Assembly: GCA_033032865.1 (NCBI GenBank)
Contig: JAWHQI010000732.1
Span: 124,001 to 188,000, forward strand
Length of the DNA: 64,000 bases
Source: Dactylorhiza incarnata
Lineage: Eukaryota > Streptophyta > Magnoliopsida > Asparagales > Orchidaceae
Direction of reading: 5' to 3'
Shown here: piece by piece, positions 21,843 to 33,539 of the stretch
Layout: every line of letters begins with the position of its first letter
How positions within the stretch are numbered: the stretch's first letter is position 1
Translations under genes and position numbers: made by a program
Notes under the pieces: generated by a model
Seen by the model: only the letters and a program-made list of their open reading frames with translations
Told to the model about the DNA's origin: nothing
Databases searched by the model: none

Positions 21843-23030
21843 GCAAATTTTTCAAATCTTTATGAAGCGAGCAGGAGTTAGTCAACTTAGAGTTACAAGC
21901 CAAACAACCAGAAGCAAATGGATGCAAACAATTGATCTTTATTGATAGCAACTTCAATTTACAAGGCAAGGCATGCTTGGCGAGACATGATTTCGCCAGC
22001 ACAAACACAAAAGGAAAAAATACAAGTTGAAGATAACTTGAGACCGCGCGGTCTCCCTTGCGACCTCAGCAACTCGCCAAACCGCAACCCGCTGCCGATC
22101 TCAGAACAACACCAGACCGCCGATCAGACCGCACCCTTCCTTCTGAACTCCTGATTCGCCCGAACACTTTCAGAGGAAGAGGTGATCGCTGCTGCCCGCA
22201 CTATCCGCAGAAGCTGCACAAGAAGAATTCAATCAGCAGACCGCCCAGTCAGACAAATAGAGATCGCAGGAAAGAAGAGAACTCGGCTTACACTTGGTGT
22301 GTCTCAAATTACTCCTACAGTGGCTCCTATTTATAGGCGTGGGACCTGATCCAGTCACCACCCTATGAGATAGGATCACCACCCCCCTAGACCGCGCGAC
22401 TTGACCGGTCACACCGCGCGATCAGCAACATTACTCCTGCTTCATTTTGGTTAACTCGCCAGCTTCAACATCAACCATGAGAGACCGCCAATCTCACAGC
22501 AGATCGCGACTCCAAGGGAGATCGCCAGACCGCTCGAAGCTGTTCACCCCCTGTGTTTGCCCGAGACCGTGAACACAGCCAGTTCGACATCAACCCGCGA
22601 ACTCCTGTCCGCATGCCGGTCTTCTCCTGAGACCGCGAACAGCGTCCAGCTCGCATACCAGTCTCCTCCTGAGACGGCGAACTGAGACCGCGCGACTAAG
22701 ACCCTTAGTCCGCGAATACACCAGAAAGCCCGGTCAGCCACCAGACCGCATCCTGGAGAAAACCTGGATCAAGTTGTGCGGTCACGCCAGACCGCCATAG
22801 CCTAGAAGACGAACAACCTGCCACGCGGTTAGAGACGGAATGCGCGGCCTTCACCTTCAGCCGCCTTGGACCCATACCAGCGATCAAGCTAGGAGACCGC
22901 AGCTAGGCTTAGACCAGCCAGACTGCAGAGGCAGACCGCCAAGTCGTGCGATCAAAACAGACCGCCCGACCTCCTCCCAGACCGCCCAGGTCCAAAACAC
23001 CTCCTAACTTCCACTTCAACAATTTCAACA
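21843..23030 (-). repeat. 3' LTR of H
   Basis: 1.19 kb, highly similar to 27,186-28,410, which has an additional stretch of about 36 bp near 27,500-27,535. TATA box CCTATAAATAG (minus) at about 22,337-22,326. GACCGC/GCGGTC words lie densely at 22,385-23,000 upstream of TATA and some at 22,035-22,260 downstream; GAGACCGCGCGGTCTC at 22,040-22,055 is a perfect 16-nt palindrome. Short frames here are shadows. Confidence 0.9.
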
Positions 23031-24686
23031 CTCCCCCTTGAAGTGGGAAGTTGAAACTAGCCCCAGTAGGCTCCTTAGCCGTGTGAATGGCCCCTTTGCC
23101 AGCGCCTTTGTGAAGATGTTCGCGACATTGTCCGCACTCTGTACATGCTCGACCGAAAGAGATCCCTCCAGCACCTTCTCCCGTATGAAGTGGTGCTCGA
23201 TCTCGATATGCTTGGTCCTCGCGTGACAAACTGTATTAGTCACCAGTTTGAGAGCACTCTCGTTGTCACCGCATAGTAGAGTCGGCTCCCGAACTTCCTT
23301 GTGGACGTCTCCCACCAACCTCCTAAGCCAGATGGCTTCTTGAGCTGCCAAGGCCGAAGCCTTGTATTCCGCTTCCGTGGTGGAGACCGACACGGAATCC
23401 TGCTTCTTGCTGCACCATGATATGGATGTAGGGCCCGCCATGAAGACGAATCCAGATGTCGACTTTCGATCATCCGAATCTCCCCCGTAATCAGCATCTA
23501 TATACCCGTGCACCTCGAAGCCCGCATCTCTCCTGTATAGGAGACCCATGTCTGAGGTCGCCTTGACATACTTCAGAATGTTCTTGGCCGCTAGCAGATG
23601 AGGTACCCGTGGCTCCGCCATATATCGACTCACTCTGCCAACTGCATATGCAATATCTGGCCTCGTGATTGTCAGATAGATCAAGCTCCCAACCATAGCT
23701 CGGAACACCAACGGATCTTGCATAATCCTCCCCTCATCCTTCCGAAGCTTCATAGCCTTCTCTAGAGGTGTGGAAGTGCACTTCCCTTCCTTCATGCCGA
23801 ATCGCTCCACGATCTGCTCCACATATCCGGCCTGGGTCACCAACACTCCACCTTCCTTCCTCTGCACCTCGAGTCCAAGGAAATGGTGAAGCTCACCTAA
23901 GTCCTTCATCTCGAACCTGATAGACAGCTCTGCCCGAAGCTGTGCTACCTCCTTCTTCGAGTTCCCCGTCAGGATCATATCGTCGACGTATAACAGCACG
24001 ATGACCTGAAGCTCCCCGCTCTTCTTGACGAACAAGCTTGAGTCTGAGTCTGAAGCAACAAATCTACAGAATAAGAGATATTCTGCGATCTTCCCATACC
24101 ACGCCCTCGGCGCTTGCTTCAACCCATACAGGGCCTTTTTCAGCTTGTAGACATGCTCCGGAAAATCTTCAGACACAAAGCCTGGTGGCTGGACCATGAA
24201 GATGTCCTTGTCAATCTTGCCGTACAAGAAAGCGTTCTTGACGTCGAGCTGCCGAATCTCCCATCCACTGAATGCCGCCAAGGCAATGATGAACCGAAAT
24301 GAAGTCATTTTTGCCACCGGACTGAACGTCTCCTCATAGTCTTCACCGTACTGCTGCGAGAACACCCGATCTACAAGGCGAGCCTTATACCGCTCGATGC
24401 TGCCGTCAGCTTTCTTCTTGAGCTTGTAGACCCACTTGCATGTAACAGGAGTGGTGCCCTTGGGCTTGGGCACAAGAGACCAGGTCTCATTCTTCTCGAG
24501 AGCTGCCATCTCTTCTTGCATTGCAACGTCCCACTCCTTCACGCCTCTGGCCTTCTCAAAGATCGACGGCTCCCTCTCATCCAAGGGACCAGCGAAGAAA
24601 CATGAGACGAAGCTCACTGCGTTTCCTCCTATATAGCGATCAGGGGCGACGATCGCTCGCTTTGACCTCCTCAGCTCCTTCCCCTA
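23025..24686 (-). pseudogene. Copia RT-RNase H of H (almost intact)
   Basis: The open frame from 24,617 to 23,025 encodes about 530 residues. It contains the Copia RT entry block (WSLVPKPKG...CKWVYKLK), [22 protein letters not shown] and the catalytic LLYVDDM (about 23,995), then RPDIAYAVGRVSRYM. RNase H blocks follow: STTEAEYKA, GDNESALKL, KHIEIEHHFIREK, and ADNVANIFTKAL at the end. Only an in-frame TAG at 24,686-24,684 separates it from the integrase part. It reads through into the PPT/LTR at its end. The catalytic residues remain, so this enzyme domain looks recently active. Confidence 0.93.
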
Positions 24687-26180
24687 AACCGCATTATCTC
24701 CAGCTGCTTCTTCCCTAGCTCCTCTTCCAGACGTTCTAGGAGCATCGCTCCCCCTGCTCCCTGAATCAGAAGCCCCCTTCTCGGAACTAGAAGGAGATGG
24801 ACCACCTGGTGACACAGGTAGCTCCACCTGAAGATCCTTCACTGCTTTCTCCGGCACCTCCACCCTGCTCTATGGTAGCTCCACATCAGAAGACCCCTTG
24901 TAAGATGTCACTTCATCGAACACGGCGTCGCGAGATACCACAAACCTCCGCGTCTCCGGGTCTATGCACTTCCATCCATTCTTCCGCTCATCATATCCCA
25001 CGAAGACTAGCTTCCTTGCTTTCGCATCTAGCTTCGTACGAAGAGCATCTGGAACATGCACGTAGTAGGTGGAACCAAACACCCTAAGGTGTGCCACGCT
25101 TGGCTTCTCCTTGAACATCATCTCATGTGGATTCAACATGTTGATGGGACTCAAAGGCACCCTGTTGATGACGTAGGCAGCACAAGACATTCCCTCCGCC
25201 CAGAAGGACTTTGGGATAATCTTGGCATGCAGCCAACACTTGCAGGTCTCCGTCAGATGACGGATCTTCCACTCTGCAACTCCATTCTACTGTGGAGTAC
25301 GTGCACAAGTGAGCTCTCTCCGGATGCCTGCCTTCCTGCAAAAAGTAGAGAACTCACTGGAGGTGAACTCCCCTCCATTGTCAGTCCTCAGCTTCTTCAC
25401 CCGCAGTCCTAGACGACCCTCCACAAGCTCCTTGAACTCCATAAACTTGGCAAACGCCTCCGCCTTCTCCTTCAGGAAATATACCCAGACATATCTGGAG
25501 TAATCATCGATCAACACCAGCATATATCTGCTGCCTCCGAGGCTTGGGGTAGCAGTTGGTCCCATCAAGTCACCGTGGATGCACTCCAACGGCACACTAC
25601 TCCTTGTCTGCGATTTGTCGAACGGTAGTTGATGAGACTTGCCGAACTGACATCCCGCGCAAACATGACCTTCACCGTAGGAAGATAGACTTGGCAGGCC
25701 CTTGACCAGACCTCTCACCGCTATTGCTTTCAGCTTGTCCATCCCTACGTGCCCCAACCTCTCATGCCATATAACGGCACCATCATTCGTCTTCATCTTT
25801 TCGATGTAGGAACTTGTCGATAAAACAAACAAGTCCTATGTTCGTCTCCCGACATGGACGACCTCGTCCTTTACGGCCTCAAAATTGCGTAGAAACTTCA
25901 CTTCTGTTGGGCCGAACAGAACGTGATACCCAGCGTCTACAGCGTTGGTCACGGAGAAGAGGTTTTTCCTCATACCAGGCACGTGATAGACTCTCTTCAA
26001 AGTAAGTGGCCCTTTATCACTGCCCAAGGAAACAACCCCCACCTTCTCTACTGGATGCACAGTATTATCAGCAGTAATGATTGCATTGTTACCTGTATAG
26101 GGCTGTGCAGAAGAAAGCATGGTCTCGTCTCCGGTAAGGTGATGACCACAACCCGAGTCCACAATCCAGTATTTCAGATA
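24687..26180 (-). pseudogene. Protease-integrase part of H pol
   Basis: Same frame as RT and gag. The Copia protease motif WIVDSGCGHHLTG lies at about 26,170-26,130. Integrase: WHERLGHVG (HH), CAGCQFGK (CC), HGDLMGPT (first Asp), RTDNGGEF (second Asp), NGVAEW (Glu), then CAAYVINRVPL and FGSTYYVHVPD. TAG codons interrupt at 25,835-25,833, about 25,286 (inside RTPQ-QNGVAE) and about 24,869. All are amber codons where Gln (CAG) would fit. A Pro/Ser-rich linker precedes RT. Confidence 0.9.
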
Positions 26181-27096
26181 GTTGATAGGAGCAGAAGCTC
26201 CAACAGAAGCCGAAAAGGCTCCTCGCCAACCTCCTTCAAAGTGCCTGGCCTCAGCTTCCTCCTTCTCCGCAGCATGCCCAGCTTGGATAACCATCCTGCA
26301 ATCCTTCCTGATGTGGCCATACTTTCCACACTTGAAGCACTTCGGACCTTCACCCTTCTTCTTCCCCTCAGCCTTGGGAGCATACCCCCTTTCCTGCTGC
26401 CCAGAAGTTGAAGGCCCATAGCCTCCACCAGCGGTCTTCTTCTTCTTATCCCACTTCTTCTTCTTCCCCGAGAAGATCACTTCGCCATCTCCCCCAGCCA
26501 TCGACACCCCCGCCATATGCCTTGCCAAACTTTCTTGCGATGCAAGCAAGTTCTCCAGCTCCAACAGAGACGGCTGATTTTCCCATCCCTGCACCGACGT
26601 CACAAAGGCAACATATTCCTTCCGCAAGTCGCGGATGATGTGCCTCTTCAGCTTCGCCTCAGAGATAGGCTCATCGGGATCCAATGCTGAGATTTCAGAG
26701 CACAAGTTCTTCATCTTCAGAAAGAAAGTGGAGATAGAAAGATCACCCTGAGCAGACCTTGCCAGCTCATTCTCTAAAAACTGTAGCCTCGCTACATTCT
26801 TCTTGTTAAACAGCCCATCCAGGGCTCTCCAGATCTCCGCAGCCGATCCACACCCCAAAAGGTGATCAAACAGATCAGGTGAAATTGCCCTCTTCAGAGT
26901 GAACTGTGCCTTCACATTCGTCCTCCTCCAAGTTCTCACCTCTGCCCCATTCCCCTTCCGGGACAACTTCCTGCGTCTGATCTCCTCCAACTACCTCCCA
27001 GAGGTCCTCACCAAGAAGATAGCTTTGCATACACGACTTCCACTTCTTGAAGTTAGTCGAGTTGAGCATCTCAATTCCAAGACCCCTTGCTTCCAT
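26181..27096 (-). pseudogene. gag of H
   Basis: ATG at 27,096 opens with MEARGLGIEMLNSTNFKKWK and LLGEDLWEVVGGD, the usual Copia gag start. A frameshift near 26,960 moves to the frame reading AQFTLKRAISPDLFDHLLG, then RLQFLENELARSAQGD and KMKNLCSEISALDPD. A zinc knuckle CFKCGKYGHIRKDC lies at about 26,340-26,300. It then runs without a stop into the protease. Gag and pol are one frame, as in many Copia elements. Confidence 0.9.
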
Positions 27097-27185
27097 TGCT
27101 CTACCACTGGTTGCTTCTTCACAAAGGCGATGGCTACTCTAAGTCACTCACTCCTCAACCACTCCAACCTACCTCTGATACCATG

Positions 27186-28410
27186 TGAAATTTTTCGAAT
27201 CTTTATGAAGCGAGCAGGAGTTAGTCAACTTAGAGTTACAAGCCAAACAACCAGAAGCAAATGGATGCAAACAAGTGATCTTTATTGATAGCAACTTCAA
27301 TTTACAAGGCAAGGCATGCTTGGCGAGACATGATTTTGCCAGCACAAACACCACAGGAAAAAATACAAGTTAAAGATAACTTGAGACCGCACGGTCTCCC
27401 TTGCGACCTCAGCAACTCGCCAAACCGCAACCCGCTGCCGATCTCAGAACAACATCAGATCGCCGATCAGACCGCACCCTTCCTTCCGAACTCCTGATTC
27501 TCCTAAACTCTAGCACCACAACTCCAAGCCGCAGACCGCCCGAACACTTTCAGAGGAAGAGGTCATCGCTGCTACCCGCACTATCCACAGAAGCTGCACA
27601 AGAAGAGTTCAATCAGCAGACCGCCCGATCAGAAAAATAGAGACCGCAGGAAAGAAGAGAACTCGTCTTACACTTGGTGTGTCTCAAATTACTGCTACAG
27701 TGGCTACTATTTATAGGCGTGGGACCTGATCCAGTCACCACCCTATGAGATAGGATCACCACCCCCCTAGACCGCGCGACCTGACCGGTCACACCGCGCG
27801 ATCAGTAACATTACTCCTGCTTCATTTTGGTGAACTCGCCAGCTTCAACATCAACCATAAGAGACCGCCACTCTCACAGTAGATTGCGACTCCAAGGGAG
27901 ATCGCCAGACCGCTCGAAGCTGTTCACCCCCTGTGTTTGCCTGAGACCGTGAACACAGCCAGTTCGACATCAACCCGCGAACTCCTGTCCGCATGCCGGT
28001 CTTCTCCTGAGACCGCGAACAGCGTCTAGCTCGCATACCAGTCTCCTCCTAAGACCGCGAACTGAGACTGCGCGACTAAGACCCTTAGTACGCGAATACA
28101 CCAGAAAGCCCGGTCAGCCACCAGACCGCATTTTGGAGAAAACCTGGATCAAGTTGTGCGGTCACGCCAGACCGCCACAGCCTAAAAGACGAACAGCCCA
28201 CCACGTGGTTAGAGACAGACCGCACAGCCTTCACCTTCAGCCGCCTTGGACCCATACCAGCGATCTAGCCAGGAGACCGCAGCTAGGCTTAGACCAGCCA
28301 GACTGCAGAGGCAGACCGCCAAGTCGTGCGATCAAAACAGACTGCCCGACTTCCTCCCAGACCGCCCAGGTCCAAAACACCTCCTAACTTCCACTTCAAC
28401 AATTTCAACA
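27186..28410 (-). repeat. 5' LTR of H
   Basis: 1,225 bp. It has the same TATA box (about 27,705-27,717) and GACCGC word clusters as the 3' copy. The outer end CAATTTCAACA is followed directly by ATATGAC of the T flank. Confidence 0.9.
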
Positions 28411-29339
28411 ATATGACTAAAAATTGCAGGGTTATCCGCTTGCTGGTGGAAAAACTCCTAAAGGAGGGAAAATTTCAAGATCTATTCCAAAAGGGAGATT
28501 CTTTCAAGGCTTTGACCTCCAAGAACAAGAAGGTTGTAGAAGTCCACTGGAGTGCGAAGAGGTAGATGACGTTGGCCATCTTGGCAATGCCAGATATCTG
28601 GATGAGTGTGTGGAAGCAAATGATGAAGGTTCTTTGGGTCACCTCTTCTGCATCCATGGAGGTGTAGGACTTGAGTCTTCCAGGAAAGCTAGCCTTGCAA
28701 GATTCTATCAATCCGAAGTCACCGATACCTCCTCTTCATCTCCAATTCGAGGAACAATCACCTTTGGACAAGAAGACCTTTCTCCGACAGCCAATCCTTT
28801 CAACGACGCAGTCGTTATCAAAGAGGTGATCGAGAACTAGTGGATACTGGGAGCTCAGTGAATGTGCTCTTCAAACCTGCCTTCGAAGCACTGAAGACTG
28901 GAAAATCTCTTCTCTCTACCGAAGGGTCGCTCTATGGTTTCTTAGGGGAGAAGAAGGAAGTGGAAGGAGTTGTCACTCTCTCGGTGACACTGGGAGGTAT
29001 TGTAAAGCTAGTAAAGTTCATAGTCGTTGAAGCTCCGAGCAGCTACAATGCAATCTTTGGGAGGCCAGTGCTAAATGAATATCAAGCAGTAGTTTTAACC
29101 TACCATCAGGCCGTAAAGTTTGCTTTAAACGGCAAGCAGTATCGGATTAGGAGCGATCTGAGGAAAGCCAAAGAATGTTATGTCAGAATGGTCAACGTAA
29201 TCGAGTCATCTCCTTTTTAGGTAGCTGAGATCTCTTCAGCACCTCAAGTTTCTGACCAGGACAAAGCAGTAGAAGAAATTGAAGGGGAAGATGCAATAGA
29301 TGCAGTTTGCTTGGAATCTGCAAAGCAACTCAAGTCGTA
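28411..29339 (+). pseudogene. T gag end/protease, copy 3
   Basis: It restarts in the tandem unit at ATATGACT and continues through the protease with an intact DTGSSVNVLF (about 28,840-28,870) and SYNAIFGRP, then proceeds past the tandem junction (RKAKECYVRMVNVI...) toward pol. The same frame change as in copy 1 (IEN-TAG overlapping LVDTGSS) is present. A 1-nt loss near 28,551 breaks the upstream frame. T is then cut by element E at 29,340. Confidence 0.85.
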
Positions 29340-30622
29340 TGTTGGGAATATTGCCCTTAATGTTCCCTAGATTTGAATAGTCATCACACTCAATGCTAAG
29401 TACAAATTGTATTTGATAGGCCCTCTCTATTATAATGTCTATGCAGGGTTATGTCATTCCAAACATTGGAATTATTCTCTGATTATACTATCAAAATAGC
29501 TGAGACAATAGCCTGGTCTCAGCTGAACAGCTAAGACGCAGCTAGAGCCGCTGAGAAGGAGTCTGTCTCAGCTGAACTATATTTAGAGGAAAACCATTTA
29601 GAAGACTATCTGTCTCTGCAGATCTGCTAAGACAAATTCTTCTCTATCGCTGAGACTAGAGCCAGTCTCAGCCCATTCGCTGAGACAGATTCATATTTGA
29701 ATAAAGCCTGGCGACATCTACTTTTGGCGCAAGTGACTAGAAAGCAGGAATAATATTTTCTATTTATGTCCATGCTGTGACAGGGCACTCCCCAGAGCCG
29801 TTGCAGAATGGAGGAGGTATAAAAGAAGATGTTAGGTCATTAAAGATGGTGTGGAAAAAGATATGAAAGAAAAGGCTGCTACTGTTCTATTGAAAGATAA
29901 ACTGCTTCCACAAGATATCTCAATCTGCCTCCTGAAGCTACAAGCAGATTACTGAGATAAGTTTATTCTTGCTTATTCTATCCAGAAGAATAAGTGGATC
30001 TTCTTTTATCTACTGAAGAAGAAGATTAGAAGGAACAAGGCTTTAAGCTGCTGCCATTCAGCCCTGTTTCAAGACAGCATCTGCTGCGCTTCAACAACAT
30101 AAGATCTATGTTGAAGGTTTAATATATACTATCCTCTGTTTTGTAAGCAAAAATATAAACTCTATATGAACTTATTTGTTCTAAGTGTGTAGGGCCTTGC
30201 TCTTGAGTGTGTAAGGCTTTGTGCCTGAGGTTGTAGGGTTGTACTCCCAGCTTGAGTAGTAGGATCTCTGTGAAGATCTGTGGAAGGGCTTCTTGATAGT
30301 CCTGAGGTAGGAAATCAGGAGGATTTCTAAGTTGTAAGAGTTGGAGTGCTCTGAGTGGTAGGGCTATTGGTCTGATGTAGGTTTTTGTAGGAAACCTGAG
30401 AGATCCCGGGGGATCTTAGTTGTAAGCTCTTAGAGCTGAGATTTGGAGGAGTCTGCCTTGTCTAACATACTGTTAGAAAGTTGTAGATAGAAAGTGGACT
30501 ACCCATAGACACACTGTCTTGGGGAACCACTATAAATAGCTGTGTTTTCTGTGATTTGCTTTTAATTTAATTAATCACTAAACAACTACTATCTACGAGT
30601 AGAAAATTTCAAAGGAACCTAT

Positions 30623-30666
<44 letters not shown>

Positions 30667-30700
30667 TAGGTGAGTAAGACTACTGCCAAGCAAACTATCA
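29340..30700 (+). repeat. 5' LTR of Copia element E
   Basis: TGTTGGGAATATTGCCC...CAAACTATCA, 1,361 bp, preceded by TCGTA. GCTGAGAC/GTCTCAGC words at 29,497-29,692 precede the TATA box GGTATAAAAG (about 29,817-29,826). The Copia motif GGGGAACCACTATAAATAG is at 30,525-30,543. A 41-nt run of C (30,624-30,664) lies just before the end. The primer-binding site follows. The 3' LTR lies beyond the window. Confidence 0.9.
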
Positions 30701-30702
30701 AG

Positions 30703-30714
30703 TGGTATCATAGT
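30703..30714 (+). other. Primer-binding site of E
   Basis: TGGTATCATAGT, complementary to the 3' end of initiator tRNA-Met apart from one or two changes (TGGTATCAGAGC expected). It starts two bases after the LTR. It fixes E on the plus strand. Confidence 0.9.
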
Positions 30715-30780
30715 GAGGTTGGTCAATTAGGACTTAACAATCTGACCTGATCCTACAAGGAGTAGTATATTCTGAATCCA

Positions 30781-32120
30781 ATGGCTACCACTAGAGGTTA
30801 GAAGGAGATGGGATCCATGCAGTTGCCCATAACAGAAAGGAGACCTTTGGCATATGGAAGCAAAGGGTAAAGCTACTTATGGAAGCCTCTGACCCTAGGA
30901 TATACATTACTATAAAGGAGGGTCCTTTTGTCTTCATGAAGGCCTCCACTATAGATCCAACAAGGCAAGTGGCCAAGACCTATGCTGAAATGACCAAGGA
31001 TGAGATTGCTTGCTACTATGGATAAAAGAGCACAAAACATCATAGTAAATGCAATTGATGATTCCACCTTCCAGAACTTAGTGCACTGTGAGACAGCCAA
31101 GGACATGTGGGATACACTAATAGTATATATGGATGGTACTGATGAAGTGAGGGATGATAGGAAGTCCTTCCTTAATCAGGAATATGAAGCCCTCAGACAA
31201 CAAAGCCTGGAATGCATAGATGATTGCTATGAAAGATTCTTCAGGGTGGTCAATGAGTTGATGACCTATGTAAGGGTCTTCAGCCATTATGAGCTAAATG
31301 ATAAATTCATAAGATCTCTAACTAGAGATTGGAATACAAAAATCTGTGTCATTAGGGAAGGGGCAAAGCTGGGTGAGACTCCTCCCCACACACTGTTTGG
31401 AATGCTGCTCTCATATGAGATGCAGCTGTCTGTAAGAAATGAGGAGGAAACCTCTACCAGGTCTCATACAAAGGAGAGATCTGTGGCTCCTAAAGCTGAG
31501 AGCTCGAAGAAGAGCAAAGAGAGAATACCCTCAACACCAAGAAGGGTTGCTGACTCAGAAAAAGTTGAGCCCAGCACATCTGATAGCAATTCAACAGATG
31601 AGGAATTTGCTGCATTCTCCAGGCACTTCAGGAAATTGATGAGGAGGAAGTAGTGAAAGAACAAACCTTCCTCCTCCTCACATCCCAAGAAGGAACACAT
31701 AAAATCAGGGAGGTTGCACCCTAAGGGTGACAAGTATGATTCTAAACCTATCAAATATGTTTCAAATAATGTTATCTGTTATTGCTGCATCAAGCCTAGA
31801 CATGTCATAGCTGACTGTCCCGTCAAGATAAAAGAAAAAGGTGATAAGAAGCCTCATCAAAACAAGGGAAGTAAAGGTGAAAAATCCTTTCTGGCAAAGA
31901 AGGAGAAGAGCTGGAGTGAATCTGAATCTTCATCTTTAGATTCTAATGAATAAGAGGAAACCTATATAGGGTTATTTGCAGCTGCTGAGGATGAAGATTA
32001 TCCTGCTGCTAAGATAGGCATCAGGGCCCCTCTGTCACATTCAGACAGTGACATTGAGGTGGATGAAGATGTCAAAGAATGTTATGGCTTAATGGCCATA
32101 TCAGATGATGAAGACAGCCA
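30781..32120 (+). pseudogene. gag of E, first part
   Basis: The N-terminal part lies in another frame (KETFGIWKQRVKLLMEASDP at about 30,836-30,895) and shifts near 31,015 into the long frame reading DKRAQNIIVNAIDDSTFQNL and CETAKDMWDTL, the UBN2-type gag core. It continues to 31,653, passes a TAG, and reaches the first zinc knuckle CYCCIKPRHVIADC (about 31,780-31,822) and an acidic, Ser-rich region. Element B interrupts it at 32,121 after TSD AGCCA. Confidence 0.85.
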
Positions 32121-33344
32121 TGAAAGTGCACAGTTAACCTCACTCGAATTCTCTAGGGGGGGGGGGGTGAATAGAGATTTAAAAATATTTTGTGCAAAGT
32201 TAACAAATATATATATAATATTAACAGTTTTAAGCTTCCCACACACCAGCAAGAATTAAGCAAACAAAGAAAGAAATAGCAAAAAGAAAATCACAGCACA
32301 ACACAAAGAAATATAGTAGTCCCCAAACTTTGGGTAGTCCACTCTTCTACCCCCCTTGGTAGGAATTCACTATCTTTCACTGAGTCTTTTGATAAGGATA
32401 CTCTTAGAACTAGTCTGAGTCTTTTAATAAGGGGACTCTTAGAACCACTACAACTGAATTTTTTGAAGAGAGATTCTTAAAACTCTTTTACATTATTGAA
32501 ATTGAAATAAGAATAAGAATAAGAAGAAGAAGAAGAAGAATAAGAAACAATTTGTGCAAGAAGGAATCTTCTTCCTAGCAAGAAGATTAGAAGCACAAGT
32601 ATAGTGAATGTAATCTCTCTTCTATAGTGAGAAGGAGATTGTAGGCTTTTCTCTCTTTCAGTGAGAGCTTTCAGAAATTTGCAGCAGTATGACTTCAGAA
32701 GGAAGAAGAAGAAGAATAAGGCTTTTTCTTGCTGCAGCACTCTTTCACTTTTCTCATTTTTCTCTTTCTTTTCTCTAGGGAGCTTTTCCTCTTTTTTTTA
32801 AAATGGAGTGGATCACCTGTGATTTTTCTTTGCCAACCTCCTCGTGTATTTATAGCTCTGTTTATTCAAAAATATTGCTATAGGAGAATAATAAATTAGC
32901 TCACAGAAAAATGTTAAGAGAGAAATCTTCCATAATTAATATTTTGGTAGAAGGAAAGAATTCATTCAATTTTCAAATAACATCCATAATAATCTTAAAC
33001 AAATTAGCCAAGAATCAATTCGAAGGAAAGATTTAATTCTGAACGGCTATAAGAGAATAATATAATTCCATAAATTCAGATCTACATAAAGAAAGGAAAG
33101 AGATCTGGCGCAATTTTGAATGTCATAGAAATCGACGTGCGTCGATTAGAAATCAGAGTTACGTCGATTACGGTGACGTCGAATTCTGTTTAGAGTTACT
33201 TCGACTCATTCTGAGAGGAACGTCGACTACACTTCGACGTTGCGTCGATTACTATTCGACGCATATTTACTTAAACTAATTTTTCACTCTGAGAACTCAT
33301 TTTCTACTCATTTCTAGGGGTTAAGATAAATCATTTCCCCAACA
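32121..33344 (-). repeat. 3' LTR of B
   Basis: In minus-strand order: TGTTGGGGAAATG, GCGTCGA/TCGACG words at 33,290-33,125, TATA box GCTATAAATAC at about 32,856-32,846, leader with A/G-rich repeats, and U5 end TTCACCCCCCCCCC-CTAGAG (plus CTAGGGGGGGGGGTGAATAG near 32,152) before TTAACTGTGCACTTTCA. The frame at 32,477-32,740 is a shadow. Confidence 0.9.
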
Positions 33345-33539
33345 ATCTCCCCCTATTTGTCTTAACCCTGATCAGAGAGAAATTTTACCAGCTTTAATCA
33401 TCACATCAAAGCATATTTATAGAAAGAGATATATTAGGAAATCAGAAGAAAAGAAAGACATGTATATTCACATACAAAGTCATTTTCAGAGAATCAGAAT
33501 TGTAAACTACTTATGTTGTTTGCAAAAAGTTACTTAGGA

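Larger units (their letters stand above)
21843..28410 (-). mobile_element. Copia element H: nearly complete, gag-pol
   Basis: Minus strand. LTRs are about 21,845-23,030 (3') and 27,186-28,410 (5'), TGTTGAAATTGTTG...TTTTTCA. The primer-binding site TGGTATCAGAGG (minus) is at about 27,184-27,173 and the PPT (plus CTCCCCCTTG at 23,031) abuts the 3' LTR. The outermost TG of the 3' LTR copy is altered (GCAAATTT instead of TGAAATTT), and instead of a 5-bp TSD there is a 284-bp direct repeat of host sequence. The coding region is one long frame with four TAG codons and one frameshift. Confidence 0.93.

Noticed and set aside
22471..23229. Several frames in the H LTRs and over the end of RT
   Set aside because: They overlap GACCGC word arrays or lie in another frame over the RNase H coding region; shadows.
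30664..30680. CTCTAGGTGAGTAAG as a 5' splice site in the E LTR
   Set aside because: It matches the donor consensus, but other families with the same C-tract lack GTGAGT at this point and no acceptor could be assigned.
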